A stretch of 64,000 nucleotides of DNA from Nostoc sp. TH1S01. Its GTDB lineage: Bacteria; Cyanobacteriota; Cyanobacteriia; Cyanobacteriales; Nostocaceae. Below are positions 44,158-53,421 of the stretch, piece by piece. Both the position numbers and the translations under genes were made by a program. Within the stretch, counting starts at the first letter, position 1. Each line of letters opens with the position of its first letter. The stretch covers positions 1 through 64,000 of the forward strand of contig JAGKSW010000032.1 of NCBI GenBank assembly GCA_018993265.1. Reading direction: 5' to 3'. The notes under the pieces are model-generated. The model made no database searches and was not told the DNA's origin. It saw only the letters and a list, made by a program, of their open reading frames with translations.

Positions 44158-46884
44158 TTATTCTTGGCGCACACCACCGACTACTGGTTTGACTTGGTTA
44201 GTGGAAAATGGGTCTGTACCACCAGTCCAATTAAAGTCACTAATGCGAATGCTAAAGCCGCCTAATTCTAAGACAGGATTGTAGCGTAGCGTAATGCCAT
44301 AGGTGCGGCGACTATACTCAAGAATATAGTCTGTACTGGTTTCTCTGCCTGTATCCAAGTTAATTGAGGTTTGAAACCCGATCCGAAATGGCCCATAAAT
44401 TTGTTGAACAATTCCCGCGTTCAGAACTCTCACATCAACGGAACGGTCAAAGAAAAAGGGCGACAATCCACTGTTAAAACCTTGGGAGTAACGAATATTA
44501 AAAGCTGTGTAATCAAAAAAGGGACGAGAAAAATGGCCAATTTGTCCCAGCAAGCCAACTGTACCAATTAAAGTGCTTTGGTCATCGCCACTGGTGTAAT
44601 AAGTAGTAGTGCCTCTGAGACTAGCAACTGCCTGTAAGTAGGGAACTACAGGTTTGGCTGTATAACGCAATCCTTCTGTAGCAGTTGCTGGTAATGCTTT
44701 TCCTTGCCAGAGGTACACACCGGTGCTAAGAGCGGCGCTAGCTTGTAGGCGACCCAAGGAGATGCGATCAATTGTTTGACCGATGTTGGTGCCAAACAAG
44801 TCTTCACGATCGCTATTAGCAGTAACATATTGTGCGCCTGCTTGATAGGTGAGGTTAATGCCACTGTTACCTAAAGGAATGATGGGAGAAGTGACAACAG
44901 CACCCAAGCTACTTTGAACGGTTTGAAAGCCTAGAGAACCGTTGTATAAACGATCGCGGTAACTATATTCCAAGTTTAAAAGATGGGGATTGCGATCGCC
45001 TAATTCCTGTCGCAGTCGTAAACTCGCCCGCAAATTTGAGTCTACTTGGCTTACGTCAAAACTTGTTAATTCACCGGAACCACGCAATGTGGTTTTTGGG
45101 CCTAAAACGGAATTCAGTCTACTTCTCACACCAAACACAGATGCGGGATTTTCCAACCCTGACTGAATAGCTTCCTGGACAAAAAACTGTGGCGTGATTG
45201 TCCAACGTGTTGTTTCTGTATTGATGGGTGTAAAACTTCGCTCCAGATATAAACCACCACGGTCGTCGCCATCATAACCAGGCGAAACAATTGCGGGAGT
45301 GACTTCTTGTTCCCGGCGGTCAATAGTTTGGTTATCTACAGGTATGGGTAAACTCAGTCCTTGATCAAATACCAAACGCTGACGTTCGGTTTTAATCCGG
45401 TCAATTAATGGGGCTTGGCGTGTCAAGGTAACTTTATTTGCCCGTAATTCTAGTTCGGGAGGCGAAAATGGGTCATTGGTAATTCGCACATCCCTAGCTT
45501 GCCAACCTCGCGGATAAAAATCGATGTGTCTGGCTTCAAATCGCAGTCGTTTGACTTCTCCACCTTGTGGCGGCGATGGTAGATTACTTGCACCACGACC
45601 ACCGACAACCACATTCACTTCGCCTGGACTCTTGACATTTGTGAGTGGCTGATTAGCACGGACGCGATCGCTCGGCGGTCTGAGTTCTAAACTACCAGGG
45701 GTATTCTCGGCGGGTAAAAAGCCCAAATCTGTAGAGGATGTGGGGATATAAATTTCGCCTCTGCCATTTTCTAATTCCCCACTGTCTTGCAAGAAGTTAT
45801 AAGTAAAACGCTGACCACGCAACAACTGATCACCTCTGGTCAAGGCAACATTTCCTTCACCAACCGCAATTAAATTTGCTAAATTCACTTGTAGGCGATC
45901 GGCATCCACTACAGCCCCATCAAATCGCACTACTACATTACCTTCCGCCGTGACAATTCGTCTTTGCTCATCATACTCCTGCCGATCTGATATAACTTCG
46001 ACAATTCTTTCTCTGACTACTGGTGTGGTTGTCTGTGATGGCTGTTGGGGAGTGGGAGAAGTTGTAGTTGGTGGAGTTGGTTGGCTGGGTGATTTGAATT
46101 CTATATTGGTCGGGCTATCTGATTGGCTGGTGAGGTTGCGAGATTTAAACTCAATAATATTTTGGACTGGTTGAGTATTCGGTACATAATCGCTAAATTT
46201 ACCCGAAAGATTAATTGTTTTTGGTTGCTGTGGCGGTGCAGTCGTTGGCGTTTGAGATGCTGGTGGAGTGATTTTTTGGGCAACGACTTGTGCTGGTGCG
46301 GGGAATTGCTGAATAGATGCAGGCTGGGTGATTTTCTCAGTTACAACTTTTTTTGATGCGGGGAATTGCTGAACAGATACAGGCTGGCTAACTTTTTCTA
46401 CAACGACTTGTGCTGGTGCAGGGAATTGTTGAACAGATACAGGCTGAGTGATTTTTTCAGTTACAACTTTTGCGGGTGCAGGGAATTGTTGAACAGATGC
46501 ACCAGCTTGTGGTGGATTTTCACCAATTAGATTCCCTGACTGAACGCCATAACCAATACTGAGTGGTTGCCCTAAAGTGGCAGCATTTCTGGAGGGTGAA
46601 AACGGTGCAAGTGCTGGTGGTAAAGTTTCTGGTGTATTGGGAGTAGGTAGAGTTTTTGCAGTTACTAAATTATCTGAAGCAGTTGCGATCGGCACTAACT
46701 GAGGCGGTACACTTTTAGTATCCGCAATTTTGGCACTTTGTGGTTTTTCAGCAGTGTTTTGCGTATCAGTAGCTGGATCTACAAAAGCATGAGTTTGGGT
46801 ATTGTCAACCGATGACAGAGAATTTGTAGATTTTATTGGTTCAATAACAGGAGGCGGCGCAGGCGGCAGAACTGGATGAAGCAT
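44158..46884 (-). CDS. DUF3769 outer-membrane protein (cyanobacterial LptD-like)
   Basis: 908 residues. A proline/glutamine-rich N-terminal region (1-290) includes four 20-residue repeats (SVQQFPAPAKVVTEKITQP type). An OstA/LptA-like segment follows (VTAEGNVVVRFDGAVVDADR, then GEGNVALTRGDQLLRGQRFTY, about 300-390), and then a long beta-barrel region ending with alternating strands. This is the arrangement of cyanobacterial LptD homologues that place lipopolysaccharide in the outer membrane. No classical signal peptide precedes MLHPVLPPAPPP, although an upstream stop prevents an earlier start; export is therefore puzzling. Confidence 0.82.
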   Translation of the reverse strand: MLHPVLPPAPPPVIEPIKSTNSLSSVDNTQTHAFVDPATDTQNTAEKPQSAKIADTKSVPPQLVPIATASDNLVTAKTLPTPNTPETLPPALAPFSPSRNAATLGQPLSIGYGVQSGNLIGENPPQAGASVQQFPAPAKVVTEKITQPVSVQQFPAPAQVVVEKVSQPVSVQQFPASKKVVTEKITQPASIQQFPAPAQVVAQKITPPASQTPTTAPPQQPKTINLSGKFSDYVPNTQPVQNIIEFKSRNLTSQSDSPTNIEFKSPSQPTPPTTTSPTPQQPSQTTTPVVRERIVEVISDRQEYDEQRRIVTAEGNVVVRFDGAVVDADRLQVNLANLIAVGEGNVALTRGDQLLRGQRFTYNFLQDSGELENGRGEIYIPTSSTDLGFLPAENTPGSLELRPPSDRVRANQPLTNVKSPGEVNVVVGGRGASNLPSPPQGGEVKRLRFEARHIDFYPRGWQARDVRITNDPFSPPELELRANKVTLTRQAPLIDRIKTERQRLVFDQGLSLPIPVDNQTIDRREQEVTPAIVSPGYDGDDRGGLYLERSFTPINTETTRWTITPQFFVQEAIQSGLENPASVFGVRSRLNSVLGPKTTLRGSGELTSFDVSQVDSNLRASLRLRQELGDRNPHLLNLEYSYRDRLYNGSLGFQTVQSSLGAVVTSPIIPLGNSGINLTYQAGAQYVTANSDREDLFGTNIGQTIDRISLGRLQASAALSTGVYLWQGKALPATATEGLRYTAKPVVPYLQAVASLRGTTTYYTSGDDQSTLIGTVGLLGQIGHFSRPFFDYTAFNIRYSQGFNSGLSPFFFDRSVDVRVLNAGIVQQIYGPFRIGFQTSINLDTGRETSTDYILEYSRRTYGITLRYNPVLELGGFSIRISDFNWTGGTDPFSTNQVKPVVGGVRQE
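46261..46500 (-). repeat. Four 60-bp tandem repeats inside the LptD-like gene
   Basis: Units of exactly 60 bp (each containing GGGGAATTGCTGAA or GGGAATTGTTGAACAGAT) start at 46261, 46321, 46381 and 46441. They encode the 20-residue QQFPAPA-VV-EKITQP repeats. Copy number is likely to vary between strains. Confidence 0.9.
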
Positions 46885-47315
46885 ATCTGGGCAAAATTAA
46901 CCTAACAAATAGCCAACGAATAGCCGGAAAGATGAGATCACCTGTGTCTTCCGACTTTTGCTTTCTGCCTACACGCAGCAAGCTGCTAAAAAGAGGAAAT
47001 TGCACTGTCAAGGACGCTGCTTGGCCAAAATTTTCTTTGTTTTGTTAGAGAAAACGGCTTCCTACTGGGTAGCACCTTTGCGATCGCCTAAACTAATTTA
47101 ACTTTTATAGCTAGTATATTTTAATACTATTAATTTAGTAAAAACCCAGTTACTGCGAAGGGAAACTCCGGTTTAGCCATTGGCTGCGGATTTTCCCTGT
47201 GTAGCAACTGCTAATCAGTATTTAGACGTACAGCTTTCCTGTAGGATAGCAAGCAATTGTCCGTGACTTTGGGTGTTTTCCACCTTCCGGCAGTCGCGGA
47301 TAATTTGTCTTGTTC
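46885..47315. other. Intergenic region upstream of the LptD-like gene
   Basis: 431 bp without a gene. It includes an imperfect hairpin at about 47159-47197 (GGGAAACTCCGG ... GCGGATTTTCCC) that lies downstream of psbI on the minus strand and could end its transcript. Confidence 0.45.
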
Positions 47316-47432
47316 TTACTCTAAATCCCGACGACCGGGGTTACGAGCAGGATCATTTGACAAGAATCCGAAGACAAAGATAGTCACAAAGAAGGCAACA
47401 ACAATATAAACAGCGATTTTTAAAGTCAGCAT
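47316..47432 (-). CDS. psbI: Photosystem II reaction centre protein I
   Basis: 38 residues on the minus strand, start ATG at 47432, stop at 47316: it begins [16 protein letters not shown] and ends [14 protein letters not shown]. This is unmistakably PsbI, a one-helix subunit at the edge of the PSII reaction centre next to D1 and CP43, used early in assembly. The membrane helix spans about residues 4-25. Ribosome site GGAG lies 9 nt upstream. The 38-residue length is standard. The gene is easily missed because of its size. Confidence 0.96.
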   Translation of the reverse strand: MLTLKIAVYIVVAFFVTIFVFGFLSNDPARNPGRRDLE

Positions 47433-47706
47433 AGAAATATCTCCAAAGGGGGTCGGAAAAAAGCTTCTCTCGGTATCTGCCATGCAGAAAAGATAGCTCC
47501 TTTATCTTACCCAAATCTTGTCTCGTTTTGAGCGGACTCTGTTGAGAGTGGAAGGCTATGTTATGATGACCACCCCATAGAGTATGGCACAAGTTTGGCT
47601 ATTATCTCATGCTGTGGGTTGTTTTATAAGTAGATGCCAATAAGATGTAGTTGTTGACTGGCTAATGTTGTGACGTTAATTAATGCCAGAGGTTTCCTGA
47701 ACGTTT
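47433..47706. other. psbI upstream region
   Basis: It should hold the psbI promoter (minus strand). A purine-rich stretch GGGTAAGATAAAGGAGC lies about 70 bp before the psbI start. No other gene is seen. Confidence 0.4.
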
Positions 47707-47800
47707 AGAGTGTAGGGGTGTAGGTGTTCAGCACTCTTACACCCCTATACTTTTAAACCCTTACACCCAGTCTCAACAGACCATCTTGGTGCGTAAGTCT
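47707..47800. repeat. MITE-related hairpin (copy B)
   Basis: GTGTAGGGGTGTA and TACACCCCTATAC (12 of 13 pairs) form a hairpin, followed by CTTACACCCAGTCTCAACAGA and GGTGCGTAAGTC. The ending matches the terminus of the element at 29802-29943. It lies just past the glgP stop and may limit its transcript. Confidence 0.65.
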
Positions 47801-47807
47801 AACTTCA

Positions 47808-50339
47808 TCATTTCACTTTCAAACCAGCCCTGGCTTGAATATATTCTGCTAGTTCGATTTTCACGGGTACAGCATTCCAAATTTCTTGGCAATATTCTTT
47901 GATGGCTCGGTCAGAAGAGAATTTGCCCATCCTGGCTGCATTGAGGATTGACATTTTTGTCCAATGTTCTTGGTCACGGTAAGCTTGATTTACCTGGTCT
48001 TGACAGTCAATGTAAGACTGGTAATCGGCAAACAGCAGATAAGGATCGTGGTATAACAGTGAGTCTACTAATGGCCGGAAAAGATTAGTATCACCGTGAG
48101 AGAAGAATCCAGAACTGATCAGGTCTATTACTTCTTTGAGTTGGTGATTGCTATGGTAATAATCCCAAGGGTTATAGCCTTTGGATTTTAAATCGTATAC
48201 TTGTTCGGTTGTCAGTCCAAACAAGAAGAAGTTTTCTGCGCCTACTTCTTCCCGGATTTCGATGTTAGCGCCATCAAGTGTACCAATAGTTAGTGCGCCA
48301 TTCATGGCAAATTTCATATTGCCAGTCCCGGAAGCTTCTTTACCGGCAGTAGAGATTTGTTCGGAAAGGTCGGCGGCTGGGTAAACTCGTTGACCAAACC
48401 TGACATTGTAATCAGGTAAGAATACTACTTTTAGGCGATCGCGCATATCGGGATCATTATTAATCACATCCCCAACGGAGTTGATGAGTTTAATGATTAA
48501 TTTCGCCATAAAGTAGCCAGGAGCGGCTTTCCCACCAAAAATAAAGGTACGGGGTGTAATTTCCAGATTGGGATTGTCTTTGAGACGCTTATAGAGTGTG
48601 ATGATGTGCAGCACATTCAAGTGTTGGCGCTTGTACTCATGCAACCGCTTCACCTGAACATCAAACAGTGATTCGGGATTGACTTCAATCCCGTGGTTTT
48701 CCTTAATATAATTTGCCAAATAAGTCTTAATATCCTGCTTTGTTTGCCGCCATTCATGACGAAACTCGGCATCTTCCACAAAAGCTTCGAGTTGCTTTAA
48801 ATCTTCTAAATGGCTAATCCAATCTGTGCCGATTTTACGAGTAATCAAGTTAGCCAGTAGAGGATTACTGACGACTATCCAACGGCGGGGTGTGACACCA
48901 TTGGTTTTGTTGGTGAACTTCTCTGGCCAAAATTCGTAAAAGTCACGCAGAACATCTTGTTTGAGTAACTCTGTATGTAAGGCGGCGACACCGTTAATTG
49001 CATGAGAACCAACACTGGCTAGATGTGCCATCCGGACATACTTTTCCCCACTTTCATCAATTAATGATAGCCGCGCTAGGCGATCGCCATCATCGGGATA
49101 TTTAGCACGCACTTGACCGAGAAAACGTTGGTTAATTTCATAGATAATTTGCAAATGTCTGGGCAATAAGTGACTGAATAATTTTAAAGGCCACTTTTCT
49201 AAAGCCTCTGGTAACAGGGTGTGATTGGTGTAGCCAAAAGTATTTTGCGTAATTTGCCAAGCTTGATCCCACTCTAGTTGATACTCATCTACCAACAACC
49301 GCATCAATTCTGCCACACCAATGGATGGGTGAGTGTCATTGAGTTGTACTGCAAATGACTGATGAAAAGTCTCTATAGTTTCGCCTTTTTGCAAGTGCAG
49401 CCGAATCATGTCTTGCAGAGAACAAGACACAAAGAAATATTGTTGTTCTAGGCGCAGTTCTTTACCTTGCAGCAATTCATCGTTAGGATAGAGAACTTTG
49501 GTAATGTTTTCGGAAACTACTTTTTTGTTGACTGCACCGTAATAGTTGCCATCGTTAAATGCCCGGAATTCAAACGACTCAGGCGCTTCGGCTTTCCACA
49601 ACCGTAAGGTATTAGCCGTGTTGACGCGATAACCTAATATCGGCGTATCGTAGGGAACGCCTTTGACCACCTTATCGGGAATCCAGCGTACCCGATAGCG
49701 GCATTTTTCATCGTAATAACCTTCGGTGCGACCGCCAAACTTGACTTCTATGGTTTCTTCTAGACGAGGAATTTCCCAAGGGTTGCCTAAATGCAGCCAT
49801 TTATCAGTAATTTCTACTTGCCAACCATCCCGAATTTCTTGGTCAAAAATGCCAAATTCGTAGCGAATTCCATAGCCGATGGCGGGAATTTCTAGAGTTG
49901 ACAAAGAGTCCATATAACAAGCAGCCAAACGACCTAGACCGCCATTCCCTAAACCTGGTTCTTCTTCGATTTCGCGTAGTTGGACAAAATCTAGCCCAGA
50001 TTCTTCAACTGCTTGGCGCACTAAATCATAAATGCCCAAGTTGATTAAGTTATTACTTAAGTGCGGCCCCAAGAGAAATTCTGCTGAGAGATAACTGACA
50101 ACTTTGACACCTTTTTTTGTATAGGCTTCTGTAGTTTTGAACCAGCGTTGCAACATGCGATCGCGCACGGTGTAAGCCAAAGCCATGTAATAATCATTGG
50201 GCGTGGCTGTACCAGGGTATTTACCTTGGATGTAAAAAAGATTATCAGCCAAAGCGCGTTTGATAGTTTCTTTACTTAACCCAGTGCGATCGTCTTCAAA
50301 TTCACACTGAAATATTGGAGCTTGCTCAAATGTCGTCAT
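47808..50339 (-). CDS. glgP: Glycogen phosphorylase
   Basis: 843 residues, the full length of the classical GT35 enzyme. Visible are YLSAEFLLGPHLSNNL, the GLGNGGLGRLAACY catalytic region, QLNDTHPSIGVAELMRLL, and the PLP-binding lysine in GTGNMKFAMNGALTIGTLDGA. It phosphorolyses alpha-1,4-glucan to glucose 1-phosphate, which the phosphohexomutase pathway can feed into glycolysis. Cytosolic. It is transcribed alone on the minus strand, with a MITE-related hairpin just past the stop. Confidence 0.96.
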   Translation of the reverse strand: MTTFEQAPIFQCEFEDDRTGLSKETIKRALADNLFYIQGKYPGTATPNDYYMALAYTVRDRMLQRWFKTTEAYTKKGVKVVSYLSAEFLLGPHLSNNLINLGIYDLVRQAVEESGLDFVQLREIEEEPGLGNGGLGRLAACYMDSLSTLEIPAIGYGIRYEFGIFDQEIRDGWQVEITDKWLHLGNPWEIPRLEETIEVKFGGRTEGYYDEKCRYRVRWIPDKVVKGVPYDTPILGYRVNTANTLRLWKAEAPESFEFRAFNDGNYYGAVNKKVVSENITKVLYPNDELLQGKELRLEQQYFFVSCSLQDMIRLHLQKGETIETFHQSFAVQLNDTHPSIGVAELMRLLVDEYQLEWDQAWQITQNTFGYTNHTLLPEALEKWPLKLFSHLLPRHLQIIYEINQRFLGQVRAKYPDDGDRLARLSLIDESGEKYVRMAHLASVGSHAINGVAALHTELLKQDVLRDFYEFWPEKFTNKTNGVTPRRWIVVSNPLLANLITRKIGTDWISHLEDLKQLEAFVEDAEFRHEWRQTKQDIKTYLANYIKENHGIEVNPESLFDVQVKRLHEYKRQHLNVLHIITLYKRLKDNPNLEITPRTFIFGGKAAPGYFMAKLIIKLINSVGDVINNDPDMRDRLKVVFLPDYNVRFGQRVYPAADLSEQISTAGKEASGTGNMKFAMNGALTIGTLDGANIEIREEVGAENFFLFGLTTEQVYDLKSKGYNPWDYYHSNHQLKEVIDLISSGFFSHGDTNLFRPLVDSLLYHDPYLLFADYQSYIDCQDQVNQAYRDQEHWTKMSILNAARMGKFSSDRAIKEYCQEIWNAVPVKIELAEYIQARAGLKVK

Positions 50340-50713
50340 AATTATTTCCTATCAAGAATAGAGAGTAGACAAGAGAGAAATCACAACTCCTCACCCCTAA
50401 GTCATCACAGTTGGTTTTATGCTGTTAGTTGCTTCAGCCAGAGTAATGAAACAAGCATGTACTTATTAGTATCAAGGTGATGTGCGGTGTGATTTTTCTC
50501 TAGCTGGCTCAATAAACTCTGAGGATTGCACCTTGAGTACCTGTACCGGAAAGTTTCACCACTACAGGAGAACATCGATAAAGCCAATGCGAATGCCCTG
50601 TTTATGACTACAAATGTCATTAACAGGGTTGGTATAACTTAAGTCATGATTATTCTATGACTTGGTTTCTTGAACGGAAAAAAAGACACACTTTTCTTTA
50701 GATACAGTGGTGA
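50340..50713. other. Intergenic region between glgP and acetyltransferase
   Basis: 374 bp. A 67-codon minus-strand frame (50417-50620) shows no recognisable pattern. I see no tRNA, hairpin or repeat of note. Confidence 0.45.
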
Positions 50714-51424
50714 TTATGTCTGGGAAATGCCTAGGCCCGTTTCTGATAATTGCTGATTCATCCGGTTTTTCACAACTTTTGCAGGTACACCCATAGCAAC
50801 AGAGAATGGCGGAATATCTTTAGTAACGACTGCACCTGCACCAATGACGCTACCTTGACCAATGGTTACGCCATCTAATACCGTGACTCCATGTCCCAAC
50901 CAACAATCATCTTCAATCACAATTCCTTTGCGTGTAATGCCTTGGTCTTTAATTAGCTCTAAGGGATTCTTAAAGTTGTGATTGTTAGCATATATGCCGG
51001 AGTGGGCTGCAATCATACAGTTTTTGCCAATGGTAATATCTCCTGGCCCGGCAATACATACATGAGGGCCGATAAAGGTTTCTTCGCCAATATAAATCGA
51101 TGTGTTGTCTAAACAACCAATATCAACATTGCGTTCAATAGCTACGCCATGACCTAAATAAATTTTATTGTTGGCGTGTCCTTGAGCATCAATTCTTACG
51201 CCTTTAAAGATATGCACTTTATTACCAATAGAAATACAATTTGTACCCAAAAATTCCACACCGTTTTGAATATAAACTGAATTGTTTACCTGAGCAAAAA
51301 TACTGCGATATAACCAATTACGGAGTTTTGTGCCGAGGGCAATTGTCGGAATATCTGCTAATAAAGTTGTGAGCAGTACTTCCTTGAGGCGTTGAATTCT
51401 GGAAGAATATTTTTGGTTACTCAT
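50714..51424 (-). CDS. Hexapeptide-repeat O-acetyltransferase
   Basis: 236 residues from ATG 51424 (an upstream in-frame start adds 16 residues without support). After a helical N-terminus come many left-handed beta-helix hexapeptides (IGNKVHIFKGVRID, IYIGEETFIGPHVCI, IAGPGDITIGKNCMI), the active-site-type loop GIYANNHNF, and the closing WLGHGVTVLDGVTIGQGSVIGAGAVVTKDIP. This is the LbH family that acetylates sugars or antibiotics with acetyl-CoA. A role in decorating exopolysaccharide (for example an HpsU-like enzyme) is possible but not shown. Confidence 0.88.
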   Translation of the reverse strand: MSNQKYSSRIQRLKEVLLTTLLADIPTIALGTKLRNWLYRSIFAQVNNSVYIQNGVEFLGTNCISIGNKVHIFKGVRIDAQGHANNKIYLGHGVAIERNVDIGCLDNTSIYIGEETFIGPHVCIAGPGDITIGKNCMIAAHSGIYANNHNFKNPLELIKDQGITRKGIVIEDDCWLGHGVTVLDGVTIGQGSVIGAGAVVTKDIPPFSVAMGVPAKVVKNRMNQQLSETGLGISQT

Positions 51425-52811
51425 GGCTGTGTTTCTCTGGAATAAATTTTTTGAAGCTGAAGTGACTCTCAAGATTTTGGTAGTGCCACTTATCTAGAAT
51501 TAATCAAACAATTAATTGGTTGAGCCTTGGAGACGAAACTTGTCAAGATATCTGGAAATAAATCGCCAGATAAAAAATGTATTTGATGAAAGTAAATCTC
51601 GTTTTTTCAAAGAGCGATCGCTTGAGATTTTTTATTTTTTCATCAATTACTTTTGGCAACGAAATTTTGCATTTAGTATCAAGATTAATTTCAGCCAGAT
51701 ACTAATGCTGCTGCTAATTTTTCCAGCCAAGCGCAGATAGCAACATCAACTATAGCAATCCTAAATCATTTGTGAAATTCTCTTTCTTCTCTTTCTTTGT
51801 GTCCTTTGCGTCCTTTGCGGTTCGTTAAAAAGAATATTTTTCACAACTCAGATAGGATTGCTATATTCAACTGTTTGATAGTTGAAATAAATTGATATCG
51901 TGACTCTCAAGTTGCTCTATGCAGTTTTTTAAATATATTCAATGACTTAACTAAACAAAGACAAATTTTGCCAAGGACAATATATATGTGATTGCTGAAG
52001 CTCAAAATCTGCTGCGGACTGTTTACCAATCACAAAATAATTGCTGCTAACTGTCTTGTTATTTTTAAGTCAATTAAAACTTAATTTGTAATTAAGGTGG
52101 AGTATCACCAACTTCAGCCATCACATTAAAATTTACCATCGGTGCAAACAAGTAGGCGCTTCCCCGACTGCAATGACGACTTTCTTGCAATAAATTTCTA
52201 CAGTATCCCGCTACGCTCATTTTGCACACGGATGATTTACAACTTAACCAAGTCACGATTTCATTTAGATGGGTGGCTTTTCATAACAATTGCCTCCCAG
52301 AATAACACATTTTATTTTTGATGGATCACTCTAAAGTTGGAAGTTTTTAACAATATAATTAATTGGCTAAAATTGGTAGTTTAAACAACATTTGTTTTAT
52401 TCTAACCAGCAAAATTACAAATTTTAGATTCGTGATTTAAAATACATTAAAATAATATAAAAAATTTTGAATCAAGCAGATGAAGTTGGGTTTCGTTCCT
52501 CCACCCAACCTAAATTTGTAGCTAGATTTATACTCAGCACTTATTTCAATACAGTTCCGATTAGCCTAATTCTTTGTTTCTTTCCCTTCATACAGAAACT
52601 TTCTGCACGAAACCGGATAGACACATAACCATAACTGCCAAATTTGTAAATCACCCAATCAGGTGAACCACATGGACGATGTGTCTAGGATATCGCCCAT
52701 TATAAATTTTGAAGTCTAGAGAACATCCACGCTCTGAGAAGGAATCCTCACAAGAAAACCAAATTTATAGACTAAGCTCCTCTAGATTAATTGCCACACT
52801 TGGTTGAAATT
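51425..52811. other. 1.4-kb region without a supported gene
   Basis: Only a 74-codon plus-strand frame (51516-51740) is long enough to notice; it is aromatic-rich and unrecognised. A dispersed repeat is at 51797-51826. The region is AT-rich, includes long T/A tracts (52300-52470), and contains no tRNA-like or CRISPR-like structure. It may hold noncoding RNA or decayed sequence. Confidence 0.5.
51797..51826. repeat. CCTTTGCGTCCTTTGCGGTTCG repeat
   Basis: Two TCCTTTGCG units and GGTTCGTTAA. It is the same family as at 39865-39897 and 61705-61737, and the inverse of 16607-16642. Confidence 0.75.
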
Positions 52812-53135
52812 ATGGTTAAAATTAAACAAATCGTCCAGCAAGCTTTTAGAACTGGTTATTTGAGTATCGCCGATCGCAACCAGATACAAACTTTACTGCG
52901 GCGAGATTATGACTCAGAAGACTTGGATGCTTTTATCATTTTGCAGCGAGCGATCGCCTCTGGTGAGGTTCAGCAAGAGTCAAAACATCGACAAGCTACT
53001 TCTGCCACTAACACTAAGGATAGCGCATCTAATATAAAACTTGCTTATAAGATAGCCGCAGAGTTGGCTTATGCAGCGGCTCAAAGTCTCACCATGCCAA
53101 AAAATCAACAAGATCAGCCTTCTTTGGGAAGTTAA
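52812..53135 (+). CDS. Small conserved-type hypothetical protein
   Basis: 107 residues from ATG 52812 (TTG 52791 would add seven). The first half is helical and well structured (VQQAFRTGYLSIADRNQIQT, LLRRDYDSEDLDAFIILQRAI). A polar linker and a second helix (IKLAYKIAAELAYAAAQSL) follow. No signal peptide or membrane span. I recall similar uncharacterised cyanobacterial proteins but no family name. It precedes the glucan phosphorylase by 286 bp, so a shared operon is doubtful. Confidence 0.65.
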   Translation: MVKIKQIVQQAFRTGYLSIADRNQIQTLLRRDYDSEDLDAFIILQRAIASGEVQQESKHRQATSATNTKDSASNIKLAYKIAAELAYAAAQSLTMPKNQQDQPSLGS

Positions 53136-53421
53136 ACATTGTTACTCTGACATTAACCTCTCTGTTCTGAGTGGGAATGGGGAGTTTTGATGTCATTCGC
53201 TGGAAAAATTAAATTATTAAATTTTACTGACTCAGCCTACACTCAAAGAGAACCAAGAAAATGGCAAATTCGCTTGGGGCAAGGCTTAGCAATCATTTTA
53301 GTCTAGGTTTTTAATACTTAACAAAGTCATCTGTACTTTACAAACACAGTATAAAGAATTGGCAGCATTAGATAAAGAAGGTAAACAATAACCATAGCTG
53401 AACTTGGAGAGTTGCTAACTT

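Noticed and set aside
51516-51740. 74-codon plus-strand frame in the long gap
   Set aside because: No conserved-looking motif or ribosome site; aromatic-rich product suggests chance.
51425-52811. tRNA or small structured RNA gene
   Set aside because: I found no T-loop-like GGTTCAANTCC sequence with a matching acceptor stem here or in other gaps; absence by eye is not proof.
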